NCBI GenBank assembly: GCA_025057595.1
Contig: JANXBK010000002.1
Span: 32,855-96,854, forward strand
DNA from: Thermodesulfovibrio sp.
GTDB lineage: Bacteria; Nitrospirota; Thermodesulfovibrionia; Thermodesulfovibrionales; Thermodesulfovibrionaceae
DNA length: 64,000 nt
Direction: 5' to 3'
The position numbers and the translations under genes are program-made. Below the pieces are notes generated by a model. That model had not been told where the DNA came from. It saw nothing but the letters and a program-made list of their open reading frames with translations, and searched no databases. Below are positions 39,432 to 48,194 of the stretch, piece after piece; the first letter of the stretch is position 1, and each line of letters starts with the position of its first letter.

Positions 39432-40880
39432 ATGAAAAATAAAAAATTAATATTTTTAGCTGTTGTATTACTTTTCAGTGGCATCCTAATTGGCCTTATA
39501 GTGGCCTCAAAGTTGGATATCCAGACAAAAGGATACTCTGAAGAGTATCAGATTTCTAAGGAATCTCAAGAAGTATTATCAAAGATAGGAAATGCGATGG
39601 CAGAGGTTGTTCAAGCAGTAAGACCAGCTGTTGTAAACATATATACTACAAAAAAGATAAAAAGACCAAGAATTCCTTTTCCCTTTGATGATCCTTTTTT
39701 CAGAAGATTTTTTGACGAAGAATTCAGTGAACTGTTCAGACCCAGAGAGTTTACTCAAACTTCGCTGGGCTCTGGTGTTATTGTTGATGCTTCAGGTTAT
39801 ATTTTAACAAACTATCATGTTATTAAAGGTGCTGACGAAATAAAAGTTAAACTCTTTGACAAAAGAGTCTTTGATGGAGTGGTAGTTGGAACCGATGCTA
39901 AAACAGATCTTGCAGTCCTAAAGATTAAAGCAGAAGGACTGCGTCCCATCAAATGGGGAGATTCAGATAAGTTAAAGGTAGGTGAAACAGTGATTGCCAT
40001 TGGAAATCCCTATGGTTTAGCTTTAACTGTTACATCAGGTATTGTAAGTGCTACAGGAAGAGCGAATGTTGGAATAGCAGACTATGAAGACTTTATTCAG
40101 ACAGACGCAGCTATTAATCCTGGAAACTCTGGTGGACCACTTGTAAATGTCCGTGGAGAGCTTGTTGGAATAAATACAGCTATATTTAGCACAACAGGTG
40201 GATATCAAGGAATTGGATTTGCTATACCAAGCAATATGGCACGAGTTGTTATGGAAAATCTTATAAAACATAAAAAAGTAGTTCGTGGTTGGCTTGGAGT
40301 AACAGTGCAGGATTTAGATCCTGAGATGGCAAAGGCTTTGAAGATGAAAGAGATTAAAGGAGCAGTAGTAACTGATGTTTATGAGAACAGTCCAGCTCAG
40401 AAGGCAAAGATTCAAAGAAAAGACATAATAATAAGTTTTGATGGAAAAGAAGTTGAAGATTCAGCTCATTTAAGAAATCTTGTTGTAAACACACCTCCTG
40501 GCAAAACTGTAAAAATTGAGATACTCAGAGATGGAAAAACCCATACAGTTACAGTAAACATTGAGGAACAACCTGCTAATCTAAAGGTTACAGCTGCCGA
40601 GTCACTTTTAGGCGGAATATATGTAGAGGATTTAACAAATAAATTAAGATCTCAATATAGAATACCAAATAGAATAAATGGAGTTATAGTTATGAGTGTA
40701 GATCCTAACAGCCCAGCATATGGAATATTAAATAAGGGAGATGTAATAATGGAGATAAATAACGAAAAAATAAATAGCGTTAGAGATTTCAACAGAGTAG
40801 CAAATGAAGTCAGCGAGTATGCAATTGTATGGTTTTATAGACAAGGAAAAGTGCTATACACTACACTGAAGGCTCGTTAA
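39432..40880 (+). CDS. degP: Do-family serine endoprotease (DegP/HtrA)
   Basis: 482 residues. An N-terminal membrane anchor or signal (about 7-25) takes it to the periplasm, where it degrades or refolds damaged envelope proteins. The catalytic triad is His129 (TNYHV), Asp159 (KTDLAV) and Ser233 (GNSGGPL). Two PDZ domains follow, about 275-365 and 385-480. A GTAGGAGGTAAGGAG site precedes the ATG. It is the last gene of the plus-strand run. The 3' end overlaps the convergent cysteine-cluster gene by 27 bases. Confidence 0.95.
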   Translation: MKNKKLIFLAVVLLFSGILIGLIVASKLDIQTKGYSEEYQISKESQEVLSKIGNAMAEVVQAVRPAVVNIYTTKKIKRPRIPFPFDDPFFRRFFDEEFSELFRPREFTQTSLGSGVIVDASGYILTNYHVIKGADEIKVKLFDKRVFDGVVVGTDAKTDLAVLKIKAEGLRPIKWGDSDKLKVGETVIAIGNPYGLALTVTSGIVSATGRANVGIADYEDFIQTDAAINPGNSGGPLVNVRGELVGINTAIFSTTGGYQGIGFAIPSNMARVVMENLIKHKKVVRGWLGVTVQDLDPEMAKALKMKEIKGAVVTDVYENSPAQKAKIQRKDIIISFDGKEVEDSAHLRNLVVNTPPGKTVKIEILRDGKTHTVTVNIEEQPANLKVTAAESLLGGIYVEDLTNKLRSQYRIPNRINGVIVMSVDPNSPAYGILNKGDVIMEINNEKINSVRDFNRVANEVSEYAIVWFYRQGKVLYTTLKAR

Positions 40881-41396
40881 GGCTCTGAAGAAGGACTCAC
40901 GCATCTGCTGTCTTTTATGAAGCATGAGAGTAAAAGTATTTGAAAACTCTCTGAAAGCCCGAGCAGGTGCTGACTCCATCTCTTTTAGTAGATCTTTACA
41001 GAAATACCAATTACATCTTAAGGGTCTTAAATATCTGGGAATGCTACATCCCTTCTCAGTAAGAAGATAGCAAGGCTCTCTATCTTTAAGATTTCTTTCA
41101 GGCAGAGGGAACTTTTCACCTAAAGCTAACACATAGATTAAGTCATCATACTCATATCTGCTGTTTTTATTTAAGCAACAGATATTTTCACATTTTGAAC
41201 AGACCTTTTTAGAATAAATCTCTACAAATGGATCTATTTTAATAAGTAACTCCTTAACTGTATGAGCTAAATCTTTTGTTTCAGCAAATACCTCTTTATT
41301 TGCACTAAAGAGACTCTCAAGCCTCTCTATTAAAATTTGAAGCTCCCTAATATTATCCCAAAGAAGTATTTCTCTGTTGATTTCTAAAAGTTGCAT
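40854..41396 (-). CDS. Cysteine cluster protein, YkgJ-like
   Basis: 180 residues. The N-terminal 75 residues form a helical region with no recognisable motif. Then come KVCSKCENICC, EPCYLLTEKGCSIPRYLRPLRCNWYFC, which give seven or eight metal-ligand cysteines in the order typical of YkgJ-type clusters. The C-terminus is basic. It is a lone minus-strand gene; its ATG has no RBS, and TATAAT lies nearby on both strands in the 38-base divergent gap. Function unknown. Confidence 0.75.
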   Translation of the reverse strand: MQLLEINREILLWDNIRELQILIERLESLFSANKEVFAETKDLAHTVKELLIKIDPFVEIYSKKVCSKCENICCLNKNSRYEYDDLIYVLALGEKFPLPERNLKDREPCYLLTEKGCSIPRYLRPLRCNWYFCKDLLKEMESAPARAFREFSNTFTLMLHKRQQMRESFFRALTSLQCSV

Positions 41397-41434
41397 ATAT
41401 TTATTATTATAATTTAATTCAAGAGGGGAATTTT

Positions 41435-41626
41435 GTGAGAAAGAGAGTTTTAAAAAATCTTAAGTGTAAGTATTGTAAAAATCATATTTTAGTTGTATTT
41501 TCCTGTAGATATGTCTATTTACTTTGTAATGAATGTGGAGCAGAGTTTAAAATATCAGACTATTTAGATGAAATTGATGAAGAAACATGGGATATGATAT
41601 CTCGCAGAAGTTGTGATAGAGCTTAA
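41435..41626 (+). CDS. Small dual-CxxC protein (zinc-ribbon-like)
   Basis: 63 residues from a GTG at 41435, with GAGGGG 6 bases upstream. CKYC (13-16) and CNEC (34-37) form a likely zinc ribbon, followed by FKISDYLDEIDEETWDMI, an acidic amphipathic tail. It resembles, from memory, a family of small dual-CxxC proteins that includes selenoproteins, but all four positions here are cysteine. It sits alone between the divergent cysteine-cluster gene and the convergent P-ATPase. Function unknown. Confidence 0.75.
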   Translation: MRKRVLKNLKCKYCKNHILVVFSCRYVYLLCNECGAEFKISDYLDEIDEETWDMISRRSCDRA

Positions 41627-44337
41627 CTTACTACTACTCTTTTTACTAACCACCTCCTTAAAATAACCTTAGTTAACTCTATTAAAATAAATACAAAAAT
41701 TGCAAAACTTATAATTATTGCTAAATCTGAAGCTGAAGGCTTAGTTATACCAAAAGCATCTCTAACTGCTGGAATATGAATAAGAACAGTTATAAGAATT
41801 AACTCCCATGTTACAGCTAAAAGGAGCCACTTATGTGGTGGTGCTTTAAAGATACTGTATATAAGGGAACGGCAATTTAGAGCAACAACAATCTCTACCA
41901 GTATAAATAAAAAGAATACTTCTGTTCTGGCATGAGTTATATCTGCTAACTCATGGAAAAATATAAAGTAAAAGAAAGGCACTTCAATTATTACAGCACG
42001 TAGTATAAAAGATTTTACATCCCATCCAAAAACAGTCTCCTTTGGATCTCTTGGTGGTCTTTTCATTATATCAGGGTCTGGAGGTGATACTCCAAGAGCA
42101 ATCGCAGGAAGACCATCTGTTGCAAGATTTATATAAAGTATAGCTGCTGGTAAAAGAGGAAGATATTCAGGTCCAAGGACCAATACAACTCCACCAATAA
42201 CCATTACTTCTGTTATATTGCATTGAAGCAAATAAGTAAGATATTTTTTAATATTGTCATAAATCCATCTTCCTCTCTCTATAGCTTTTACAATAGTTGC
42301 AAAGTTATCATCAGTAAGAATCATATCAGCAGACTCTTTTGTTACCTCCGTGCCTGTTATACCCATTGCTATACCAATATCTGCATGTTTAAGTGCAGGA
42401 GCATCATTAACTCCATCACCTGTCATAGCAACTACTTCACCTTTTTTCTTCCAAGCTTTAACTATCTTAAGTTTATCCAAAGGAGAAACTCTTGCATAAA
42501 CAGTTACTTTATCAACTATTTTTTCAAACTCTTCATCAGGTATCTTTTCTAACTCCTCTCCTGTAAGCACTATATCACCATCTTTATATATTCCCATCTC
42601 TTTTGCTATAGCTACTGCTGTGAGTTTATGATCTCCAGTTATCATTACTGTTTTTATGCCTACTTGTTTACATACCTTTATAGCCTCTATTGCTTCCTCT
42701 CTTGGAGGATCAATCATGCCTGCTAGTCCAAGAAATATAAGGTCTTTTTCAACTTCTTCAGAGTCAACTCTTTCGTCTTTAATATCCTTATAAGCAACTG
42801 CTAAAACTCTCAATGCATTATGAGCCATTTCTTCATTTATTTTTAATATTTCTGCTTTGTCTTCTTCTTTAATCTCTGCTATTTTGTCATTCTTCATAAT
42901 ATATCTACATCTTTCTAAAACAACCTCTGGAGCTCCCTTCATAAAGGCTACTTTTTCACCATTCTGCAACTGATGAATAGTTGTCATTCTTTTCCTTTCT
43001 GAGCTAAAGGGAATCTCTTCAATTCTTGGATTTTCAAGTCTTGTCTCATGAATATGTAATCCAGCTTTTGAAGCTAATACTACTAGGGCTGCCTCTGTTG
43101 GATCACCCTTTATAAACCATTTACCCTCTTTTTCGTGAAGATCTGAGTCATTACATAGTAAAGCAGCTTTAAGAAAGAGTTGTAAAGTTTTATCAGTTTT
43201 TACATCTACAGAACCGCTTGCTTTTAACTCTCCAACTGGAGCATAACCAACACCTGTTACATCTATTAATCTGTCAGAGACATACAGTTTTCTTACTGTC
43301 ATCTCACCTTTTGTGAGAGTTCCTGTTTTGTCTGAACAAATAACTGTAGTGCATCCTAAAGTTTCAACTGCAGGCATTTTTCTTACAAGAGCATTGTTTT
43401 TTGCCATCTGATGCATACCTATAGCAAGTGCTCCTGTAACAATTGCAGCTAATGCCTCAGGAACAGCAGCCACTGCTAAAGCAACTGCAAACATAACCAT
43501 AGTAATCATAAATTCAAAATCGACCTTCCCAGTTATAAGCTCTCTTATAGTACTTATCCCTAAAACAAGAAAACATACAGATAAAGCTATTATACCAAGC
43601 CATTTCCCTATCTCTTCTGTTCTTTTCTCAAGAGGTGTTTTCTCAACCTTAACCTCCATCGCCTTTTCAGCTATTTTGCCGAACTCTGTATTCATTCCTG
43701 TGGAAGTCACAACTGCCTTTCCTCTTCCATATATAACTGTTGTGCCTGCAAAAACCATATTTTTTCTGTCAGCTACAGCTGTTTTGTCAGGTAGAATTTT
43801 TATGTGCTTTTCAACTCCCACAGACTCTCCTGTAAGAGGAGCTTCATCACACTTTAAAGAGTAAACCTCTATTAGTCTTGCATCAGCTGGAATTCTGTCT
43901 CCAGCCTCAAGTAAAATAATATCTCCTGGAACAAGCTCTTTTGAAAGAATCTCTTTTTCTTTACCTTCCCTTAAAACAGTTATAGTAGGCGAAAGCATCT
44001 TTTTTAAAGCTTCTAACGCTCTTTCTGCTCTGTACTCTTGAATAAATCCTAACACCGCACAAAAGATAACTATAACTCCTATAATTGCTGCATCAATAAT
44101 TTCTCCTATTAACGCAGAAAGCAGAATCGCAACCAAAAGAATGATTATCAAAATATTCTTGAATTGATTGAAAAAAATAGTAAATGGTGAGACTTTTTCT
44201 TCTCTTCTTATTTCATTGTATCCGTATTTGTCAAGGCGGGTTTTAACTTCTTGCTCTGACAATCCATAATGAGGATCAGTCTTTAACTCCTTTAAGACCT
44301 TATCTACCTCTGTAGCATGCCAATTAAAATTAGACAT
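41623..44337 (-). CDS. Ca2+-type P-type ATPase (P2A family)
   Basis: 904 residues with about ten membrane helices. It uses ATP to expel cations from the cytoplasm. The phosphorylated Asp336 lies in CSDKTGTLTKG, TGES (169-172) is the actuator motif, and GDGVNDAPAL the hinge. Ion-binding candidates match SERCA/PMR1: Glu in AAVPEALAA (M4), Asn and Glu in QCNITEVM (M5), and Asn, Thr and Asp in NLATDGLPA (M6). Ca2+ or Mn2+ are therefore the likely substrates. It follows yeiH by 64 bases across a strong hairpin. Confidence 0.93.
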   Translation of the reverse strand: MSNFNWHATEVDKVLKELKTDPHYGLSEQEVKTRLDKYGYNEIRREEKVSPFTIFFNQFKNILIIILLVAILLSALIGEIIDAAIIGVIVIFCAVLGFIQEYRAERALEALKKMLSPTITVLREGKEKEILSKELVPGDIILLEAGDRIPADARLIEVYSLKCDEAPLTGESVGVEKHIKILPDKTAVADRKNMVFAGTTVIYGRGKAVVTSTGMNTEFGKIAEKAMEVKVEKTPLEKRTEEIGKWLGIIALSVCFLVLGISTIRELITGKVDFEFMITMVMFAVALAVAAVPEALAAIVTGALAIGMHQMAKNNALVRKMPAVETLGCTTVICSDKTGTLTKGEMTVRKLYVSDRLIDVTGVGYAPVGELKASGSVDVKTDKTLQLFLKAALLCNDSDLHEKEGKWFIKGDPTEAALVVLASKAGLHIHETRLENPRIEEIPFSSERKRMTTIHQLQNGEKVAFMKGAPEVVLERCRYIMKNDKIAEIKEEDKAEILKINEEMAHNALRVLAVAYKDIKDERVDSEEVEKDLIFLGLAGMIDPPREEAIEAIKVCKQVGIKTVMITGDHKLTAVAIAKEMGIYKDGDIVLTGEELEKIPDEEFEKIVDKVTVYARVSPLDKLKIVKAWKKKGEVVAMTGDGVNDAPALKHADIGIAMGITGTEVTKESADMILTDDNFATIVKAIERGRWIYDNIKKYLTYLLQCNITEVMVIGGVVLVLGPEYLPLLPAAILYINLATDGLPAIALGVSPPDPDIMKRPPRDPKETVFGWDVKSFILRAVIIEVPFFYFIFFHELADITHARTEVFFLFILVEIVVALNCRSLIYSIFKAPPHKWLLLAVTWELILITVLIHIPAVRDAFGITKPSASDLAIIISFAIFVFILIELTKVILRRWLVKRVVVS

Positions 44338-44367
44338 AGTAGTCTCCTACTCTGAAGGATTTCAGTT

Positions 44368-44392
44368 GCACCCAAGTCCTAGACTTGGGTGC
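44368..44392 (-). terminator. Strong hairpin between yeiH and the P-ATPase
   Basis: GCACCCAAGTC, a 3-nt loop, then GACTTGGGTGC: a perfect 11-bp stem. On the plus strand a T-rich stretch (TTGTTTGTTTT) follows, but no plus gene ends here. On the minus strand it lies between two genes without a U-tract. A second small palindrome, CTGAA-GGAT-TTCAG, is at 44352-44365. It may be a leaky terminator or an mRNA end-stabilising element. Strand assignment is by context. Confidence 0.5.
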
Positions 44393-44401
44393 TTGTTTGT
44401 T

Positions 44402-45943
44402 TTAAAACTTAGGTGCTGGGAAGAGAATCCCTCCAAACAGTAGATATGCTAATATTAATGTCCAAACTATATTAAATGCCTGACCAATAACGAATGCCAA
44501 AGCAGGTCTACCACCTTCCATCTTTATAAGTTCCACAAATCTTGTCTCAAGCCCGATACAGACAAATGCCATAGCAAACCACCATGTTCTAAGCTCTACA
44601 AGAATTCCTTTAGTAGCCTCAACAGTTTTTGGATCAATTATAAATGAGAAAGTAAAAGAAGCAATTAGGAAACCAAGAACAAATTTTGGAAATCTATACC
44701 AAACTTCCATTATTCCCGGCTTTTCTGCTCCAGGGGTTGGAGTTTGTTTTTTAAATGTCCATATTACAGCAAGCACGAAAGCTGCAAAACCTATAAGAAC
44801 ATTCTGTGACATCTTGACAATAACACCAACTTTCATCGCTGTCTCACTTACCAGCGCAGCTGCTGCAACAACTGAAGGTGATGTATCCAGTGTTCCACCC
44901 ATCCATGCACCAGCAACTACATCTGGCATTCCTACTGCTTTTGCAATCATAGGCTGTCCTACAAGCATTGGGAGTGCACAAAGAAGAATAATTGATGTTG
45001 TATAGCTTAATTTTTTAGGATCAGCTTTAACAGCACCTGCTGTTGCTATAGCTGCTGAAACTCCACAAATTGAAACTCCACTTGCCAGAACTGCGGCAAA
45101 CTCATCATCTACTCTCAGTTTTTTTGCTATCCAAAAAGTTAAGTACCAAACTGAGATAACAACAAGAAAGGCTTGAATTAGACCAAGAGAGCCTGCTTTA
45201 AGAATCTCTTCAAAAAGAATTGATGAACCTAAAATTACAAGACCTGATTTTATGAAAAACTCAGTCTGAATTATACTTCTAAACCACTGGGGAACTCCTA
45301 CTGTATTGCTGATAAGTAAACCTATAATCAGACACCATAAAACATACTCAATTCCCCAACTATGAATTGTATAGTTTCCTGCTATAACACGAGCAATCCA
45401 TCCCAAAGCAAACACTATTGGAAAACCAACAATAAAACCTCCTAATCTTACTCCCATTAAAGCTGCAGCAATTGTAGCTATAATCCAGTAGCCAATACAG
45501 ATTTGAAGTGATATCCATATATTTTCCCAAGAAAACACTTTGGCTGTAAGATTATCTGCTTGTCCCTTTATATCTTTTCCTAATTTTTCTGCCTTTTTCT
45601 TAATTCCCTCATCTTTAGCAGCTTTTGCAGCGTCCTGAAGTTTTTTTGCTGCATCACTAATAGCTTTTCTGTCAGCTGTGTCAATTGCTGCCTTAAGAGC
45701 TAAAGCTGCATCTTTAACAGCTGTTTCCTCTTTTTGTTCAGCTTCTGTAGCTAATTTTTCAATTTGGGGAGCTGCCATAGCAGCATAAGATTTAAACTCA
45801 GCATCTGTAGTCCATCTTAGCTTAGGAGATTTAACCTGAAGTCCTGCAAGAATTAATGCAATGATGAAGAAACCTATCCAAACTCCCCACCAATCTTCCT
45901 TCTTCCATAAACTTGACCAATCAATTTTTCTTTGATTTGCCAT
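44402..45943 (-). CDS. YeiH-family putative sulfate exporter with an extra soluble domain
   Basis: 513 residues; common YeiH proteins have about 350. One membrane helix (about 20-37) is followed by an Ala/Lys-rich, heptad-like hydrophilic stretch (about 40-138), and then about ten helices with ASGVSICGVSAAIATAGA, WMGGTLDTSPSVVAAAALVSE and the C-terminal ETRFVEL region of the family. Members near sulfite or taurine metabolism are thought to export sulfite or sulfate. A GGAGGGGGG site precedes the ATG. It precedes a cation P-ATPase in the same direction. Inner membrane. Confidence 0.88.
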   Translation of the reverse strand: MANQRKIDWSSLWKKEDWWGVWIGFFIIALILAGLQVKSPKLRWTTDAEFKSYAAMAAPQIEKLATEAEQKEETAVKDAALALKAAIDTADRKAISDAAKKLQDAAKAAKDEGIKKKAEKLGKDIKGQADNLTAKVFSWENIWISLQICIGYWIIATIAAALMGVRLGGFIVGFPIVFALGWIARVIAGNYTIHSWGIEYVLWCLIIGLLISNTVGVPQWFRSIIQTEFFIKSGLVILGSSILFEEILKAGSLGLIQAFLVVISVWYLTFWIAKKLRVDDEFAAVLASGVSICGVSAAIATAGAVKADPKKLSYTTSIILLCALPMLVGQPMIAKAVGMPDVVAGAWMGGTLDTSPSVVAAAALVSETAMKVGVIVKMSQNVLIGFAAFVLAVIWTFKKQTPTPGAEKPGIMEVWYRFPKFVLGFLIASFTFSFIIDPKTVEATKGILVELRTWWFAMAFVCIGLETRFVELIKMEGGRPALAFVIGQAFNIVWTLILAYLLFGGILFPAPKF

Positions 45944-46220
45944 AATCCCCCCTCCTTAATAGGGTTTTTTTAGATTAAAAAATAAAATGCTAAGATTTTG
46001 CTACCACCCCCTTTTTTTCAGATAGACCCTTCCTCTTAATTTTGGAGGAAAGGCATATAAGAGGCTTACATTTCATTTTTATTAAAAAAGAGAGAAAATG
46101 AGTTTCACAAAATTCTTTTCCATCAATAGCATATTTTGCTAAATATCGTTAACAAAATCTTAATTTTAAAATCAAATTTAAAATTTTAATAGATTTATAA
46201 AAATTTTTTAATAAATGGAT
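45944..46220 (-). other. 277-base intergenic region: yeiH leader and flagellar-operon end
   Basis: Very A+T-rich. The half next to yeiH is its 5' leader with a pyrimidine/purine hairpin (see 46027-46065). The other half contains an A/T palindrome (about 46190-46210) just after the FliT-like stop, perhaps a weak terminator. I see no tRNA, no obvious small protein and no strong canonical promoter; TTGTTA, 16 bp, TATGCT is the best weak candidate for yeiH. Confidence 0.5.
46027..46065 (-). promoter_or_regulatory. Leader of yeiH with two mutually exclusive pairings
   Basis: On the minus strand CCTCTT (46064-46059), CCTTTCCTC (46053-46045) and AAGAGGAAGGG (46037-46027) occur in order. The last segment can pair with either of the first two, but not both. 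This is the layout expected of a switching leader RNA. No terminator U-tract is attached, and no known riboswitch class is recognised. Confidence 0.35.
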
Positions 46221-46484
46221 TTAACTGAGGTATCTCTTAGCAGCAATGATTTTATTTAATTCATTGAGTAAGTTAGCTCTTTTTTCTTCCGCTATCTCTT
46301 TAATATAGTGAATTAATTTACCGAGTATTTGAAGCTCCTCTATTGATAAAGAAGCCATTACTCTTAAATCAATTTGGTTAAGCATCTTTAGCGCATCCTC
46401 AAGACGACTCTCTTTTAGGGCAATCTGTATTTGAATAAGTAAATGTTTTAAATCAGACAGTTGTGACTGCTTTTTTTGGCTCAT
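46221..46484 (-). CDS. FliT-like flagellar protein (hypothetical)
   Basis: 87 residues, almost entirely predicted helix with Leu/Ile heptads (LKHLLIQIQIALKESRLEDALKML). No enzyme motif. Its place directly after fliS, with a 32-base overlap, suggests a FliT-type chaperone or another small export regulator. Sequence alone is too short and variable to prove it. It lacks an RBS of its own, consistent with translational coupling to fliS. Confidence 0.65.
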   Translation of the reverse strand: MSQKKQSQLSDLKHLLIQIQIALKESRLEDALKMLNQIDLRVMASLSIEELQILGKLIHYIKEIAEEKRANLLNELNKIIAAKRYLS

Positions 46485-46872
46485 TTAAATCTTCCTTTAG
46501 TCTTTTTACATCTTCCCATGCTTCCTTAAGATTATTGAGTATCTCAATACATTTTGATATTATCTCAATATCATTAAACAGATTTGCCCTTACAAGCTCA
46601 CCAGCCAAAGTTGTATAGATAATGCTTAAACTCTCTGCAATCTGTCCTCCTCTTTGTCGGTCAAGAATATCATTTAGATAAAAGAGTATATCAGTTGCTC
46701 TACTTAACTCTATAGCTTTTCTTTTTACAAGCTCTGGGTCATCAAGACCATTTAAAATAGAGTCTTTCGCGATATTTAAAGAAACTATTGCTTTTTCATA
46801 AAGCATTGTTATAAGCTCTAAAGCATCTGCTCCCATTACCTTGCTTTGAAGATATGCATCTTGGTAGTTCAT
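46453..46872 (-). CDS. fliS: Flagellar export chaperone FliS
   Basis: 139 residues, four-helix bundle. It binds the C-terminus of flagellin in the cytoplasm and prevents premature polymerisation. The N-terminal YQDAYLQSKVMGADALELITMLYEKAI is the family signature, and LSIIYTTLAGELVRANLFND is in the third helix. It overlaps fliD by four bases (ATGA), the usual fliD-fliS order. Confidence 0.93.
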   Translation of the reverse strand: MNYQDAYLQSKVMGADALELITMLYEKAIVSLNIAKDSILNGLDDPELVKRKAIELSRATDILFYLNDILDRQRGGQIAESLSIIYTTLAGELVRANLFNDIEIISKCIEILNNLKEAWEDVKRLKEDLNEPKKAVTTV

Positions 46873-48194
46873 TTATTGCCTCCCTTTGTCATCTCAGAGA
46901 GTGTCACAATAAAGTTTTCTAATCTTGAGCTTATCTCATTCATCTGGGAGATAAACGCTTCAAGTTGAGCATACTCCCTACGAAGTCTTTCCTCATATTT
47001 TATTAACTGTAGCTGAATTGCTGTTATCCTTTGATTAATACTCATAATTTGAGAGTCTTTTATGTTTTTATAGGTATTTATTGCGCCTAACCATCCATTA
47101 AGCTGACTGCCAAAAGATTCTTTTAGTTTAGTAAATATTTCCTTAAGCTTTTTAGGATTTGATGTCTTAAGAGAGTTTAAAGCATCGTTGTTAATTGAGA
47201 TAGTTCCATCTTTTTCTGAGTAGTTGATTAATCCTGAAGAGATTAATGGATTAAGAAGTCTAACAAATCCTGTTTTTATTGTTATAAGAGTGCTGTCACC
47301 TTGAAACTGTGCTCCCTTAGCTGTCATTGTGTTTATGAGAGAGATTACACTGTTGTAGTTTGATGCAAAACTCTGAAGTGTACTGTCTATCCCAGAGTAG
47401 TCTTCAGTTATTGTTACAGAGGCTTCACCAAGCCTCTTCACTGTTATTTCAAGTCCTGGAAGAATGTTACTAAAAGTATTTGATGAAGATACTACAGGAG
47501 TTTCTGATTTTCCGATATTTAAAGAAGCATTTTGAGCGTTTTGCACAGTTTCAAGAAAACCAAGCTCTGTAGGTAGACCAGTTGCCTCTATTACAAATTT
47601 ATTCTGAGCTACAACAGTTTCTCTCTTTGATTTTGAAATATCGGCCTCTGTAAGAAGTAAACGATAATCCTCTCCTGTGTAGTATACTGATGCTTTTATA
47701 TCAGTCTGTGCTTCATTTATGCTATTTACAAGATCTTGAAGACTCTGTCCTGCTGAGTAGTTAATTTTGTAGGATAGTGAGTTTTCATCATCCCTCCAAT
47801 AGGTAAGAGTAAGCACTCCAGAGTGTGAAAATCTATCTACAGGAGAGCTTAAACCATCAGTGGTTGCTCTTATTTCTGTTTGAGCCAGTTTATTAACAGT
47901 TATGTTCATCGTTAAATTTGGTGTATTAGATGTTGCTGTAGCATTAAGAACTGATGTATCAGAAGAGACAGCTTTTTTTGTGGAAAAAGTTTTATCTACA
48001 TCAAGATTATTAAAAAAACTTTGAATACTATTTAAGGCTCCATATAGATTTAAAAGAGTTGATACTTTTCCTTGCAGCAAAGCCTTTTTCTGATTAAGAG
48101 TATTAATAGGTTGTTGCTTTATCTGAAGAAGCCTCTCTATGATTGCTCCTGTATCAACTGTTCCTGTAACTCCTGAGATATATAAATCAGCCAT
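46869..48194 (-). CDS. fliD: Flagellar hook-associated protein 2 (filament cap)
   Basis: 441 residues. FliD forms the pentameric cap that helps flagellin fold at the filament tip. The N-terminus ISGVTGTVDTGAIIERLLQIKQQPINTLNQKKALLQ is the HAP2 N-domain; GLSSPVDRFSHSGVLTLT and the central domain follow, and the C-terminus has the coiled-coil MSINQRITAIQLQLIKYEERLRREYAQLE. No signal peptide, as expected for type III export. It directly abuts flaG and overlaps fliS. Confidence 0.94.
   Translation of the reverse strand: MADLYISGVTGTVDTGAIIERLLQIKQQPINTLNQKKALLQGKVSTLLNLYGALNSIQSFFNNLDVDKTFSTKKAVSSDTSVLNATATSNTPNLTMNITVNKLAQTEIRATTDGLSSPVDRFSHSGVLTLTYWRDDENSLSYKINYSAGQSLQDLVNSINEAQTDIKASVYYTGEDYRLLLTEADISKSKRETVVAQNKFVIEATGLPTELGFLETVQNAQNASLNIGKSETPVVSSSNTFSNILPGLEITVKRLGEASVTITEDYSGIDSTLQSFASNYNSVISLINTMTAKGAQFQGDSTLITIKTGFVRLLNPLISSGLINYSEKDGTISINNDALNSLKTSNPKKLKEIFTKLKESFGSQLNGWLGAINTYKNIKDSQIMSINQRITAIQLQLIKYEERLRREYAQLEAFISQMNEISSRLENFIVTLSEMTKGGNK

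Noticed and set aside
32289-40880. Defence island or mobile element
   Set aside because: The genes are housekeeping or metal-related and no transposase, integrase, toxin-antitoxin or repeat boundary is visible.
44393-44403. Intrinsic terminator for a plus-strand gene at the T-rich stretch after the 44368 hairpin
   Set aside because: No plus-strand gene ends nearby; genes on both sides are on the minus strand.
46084-46125. 13-codon reading frame (MEKNFVKLIFSLF) in the yeiH leader, minus strand
   Set aside because: No ribosome-binding site and too short to separate from chance.
45944-46220. tRNA or small RNA gene in the largest gap
   Set aside because: No cloverleaf or conserved small-RNA motif visible; the region is A/T-rich with only short hairpins.
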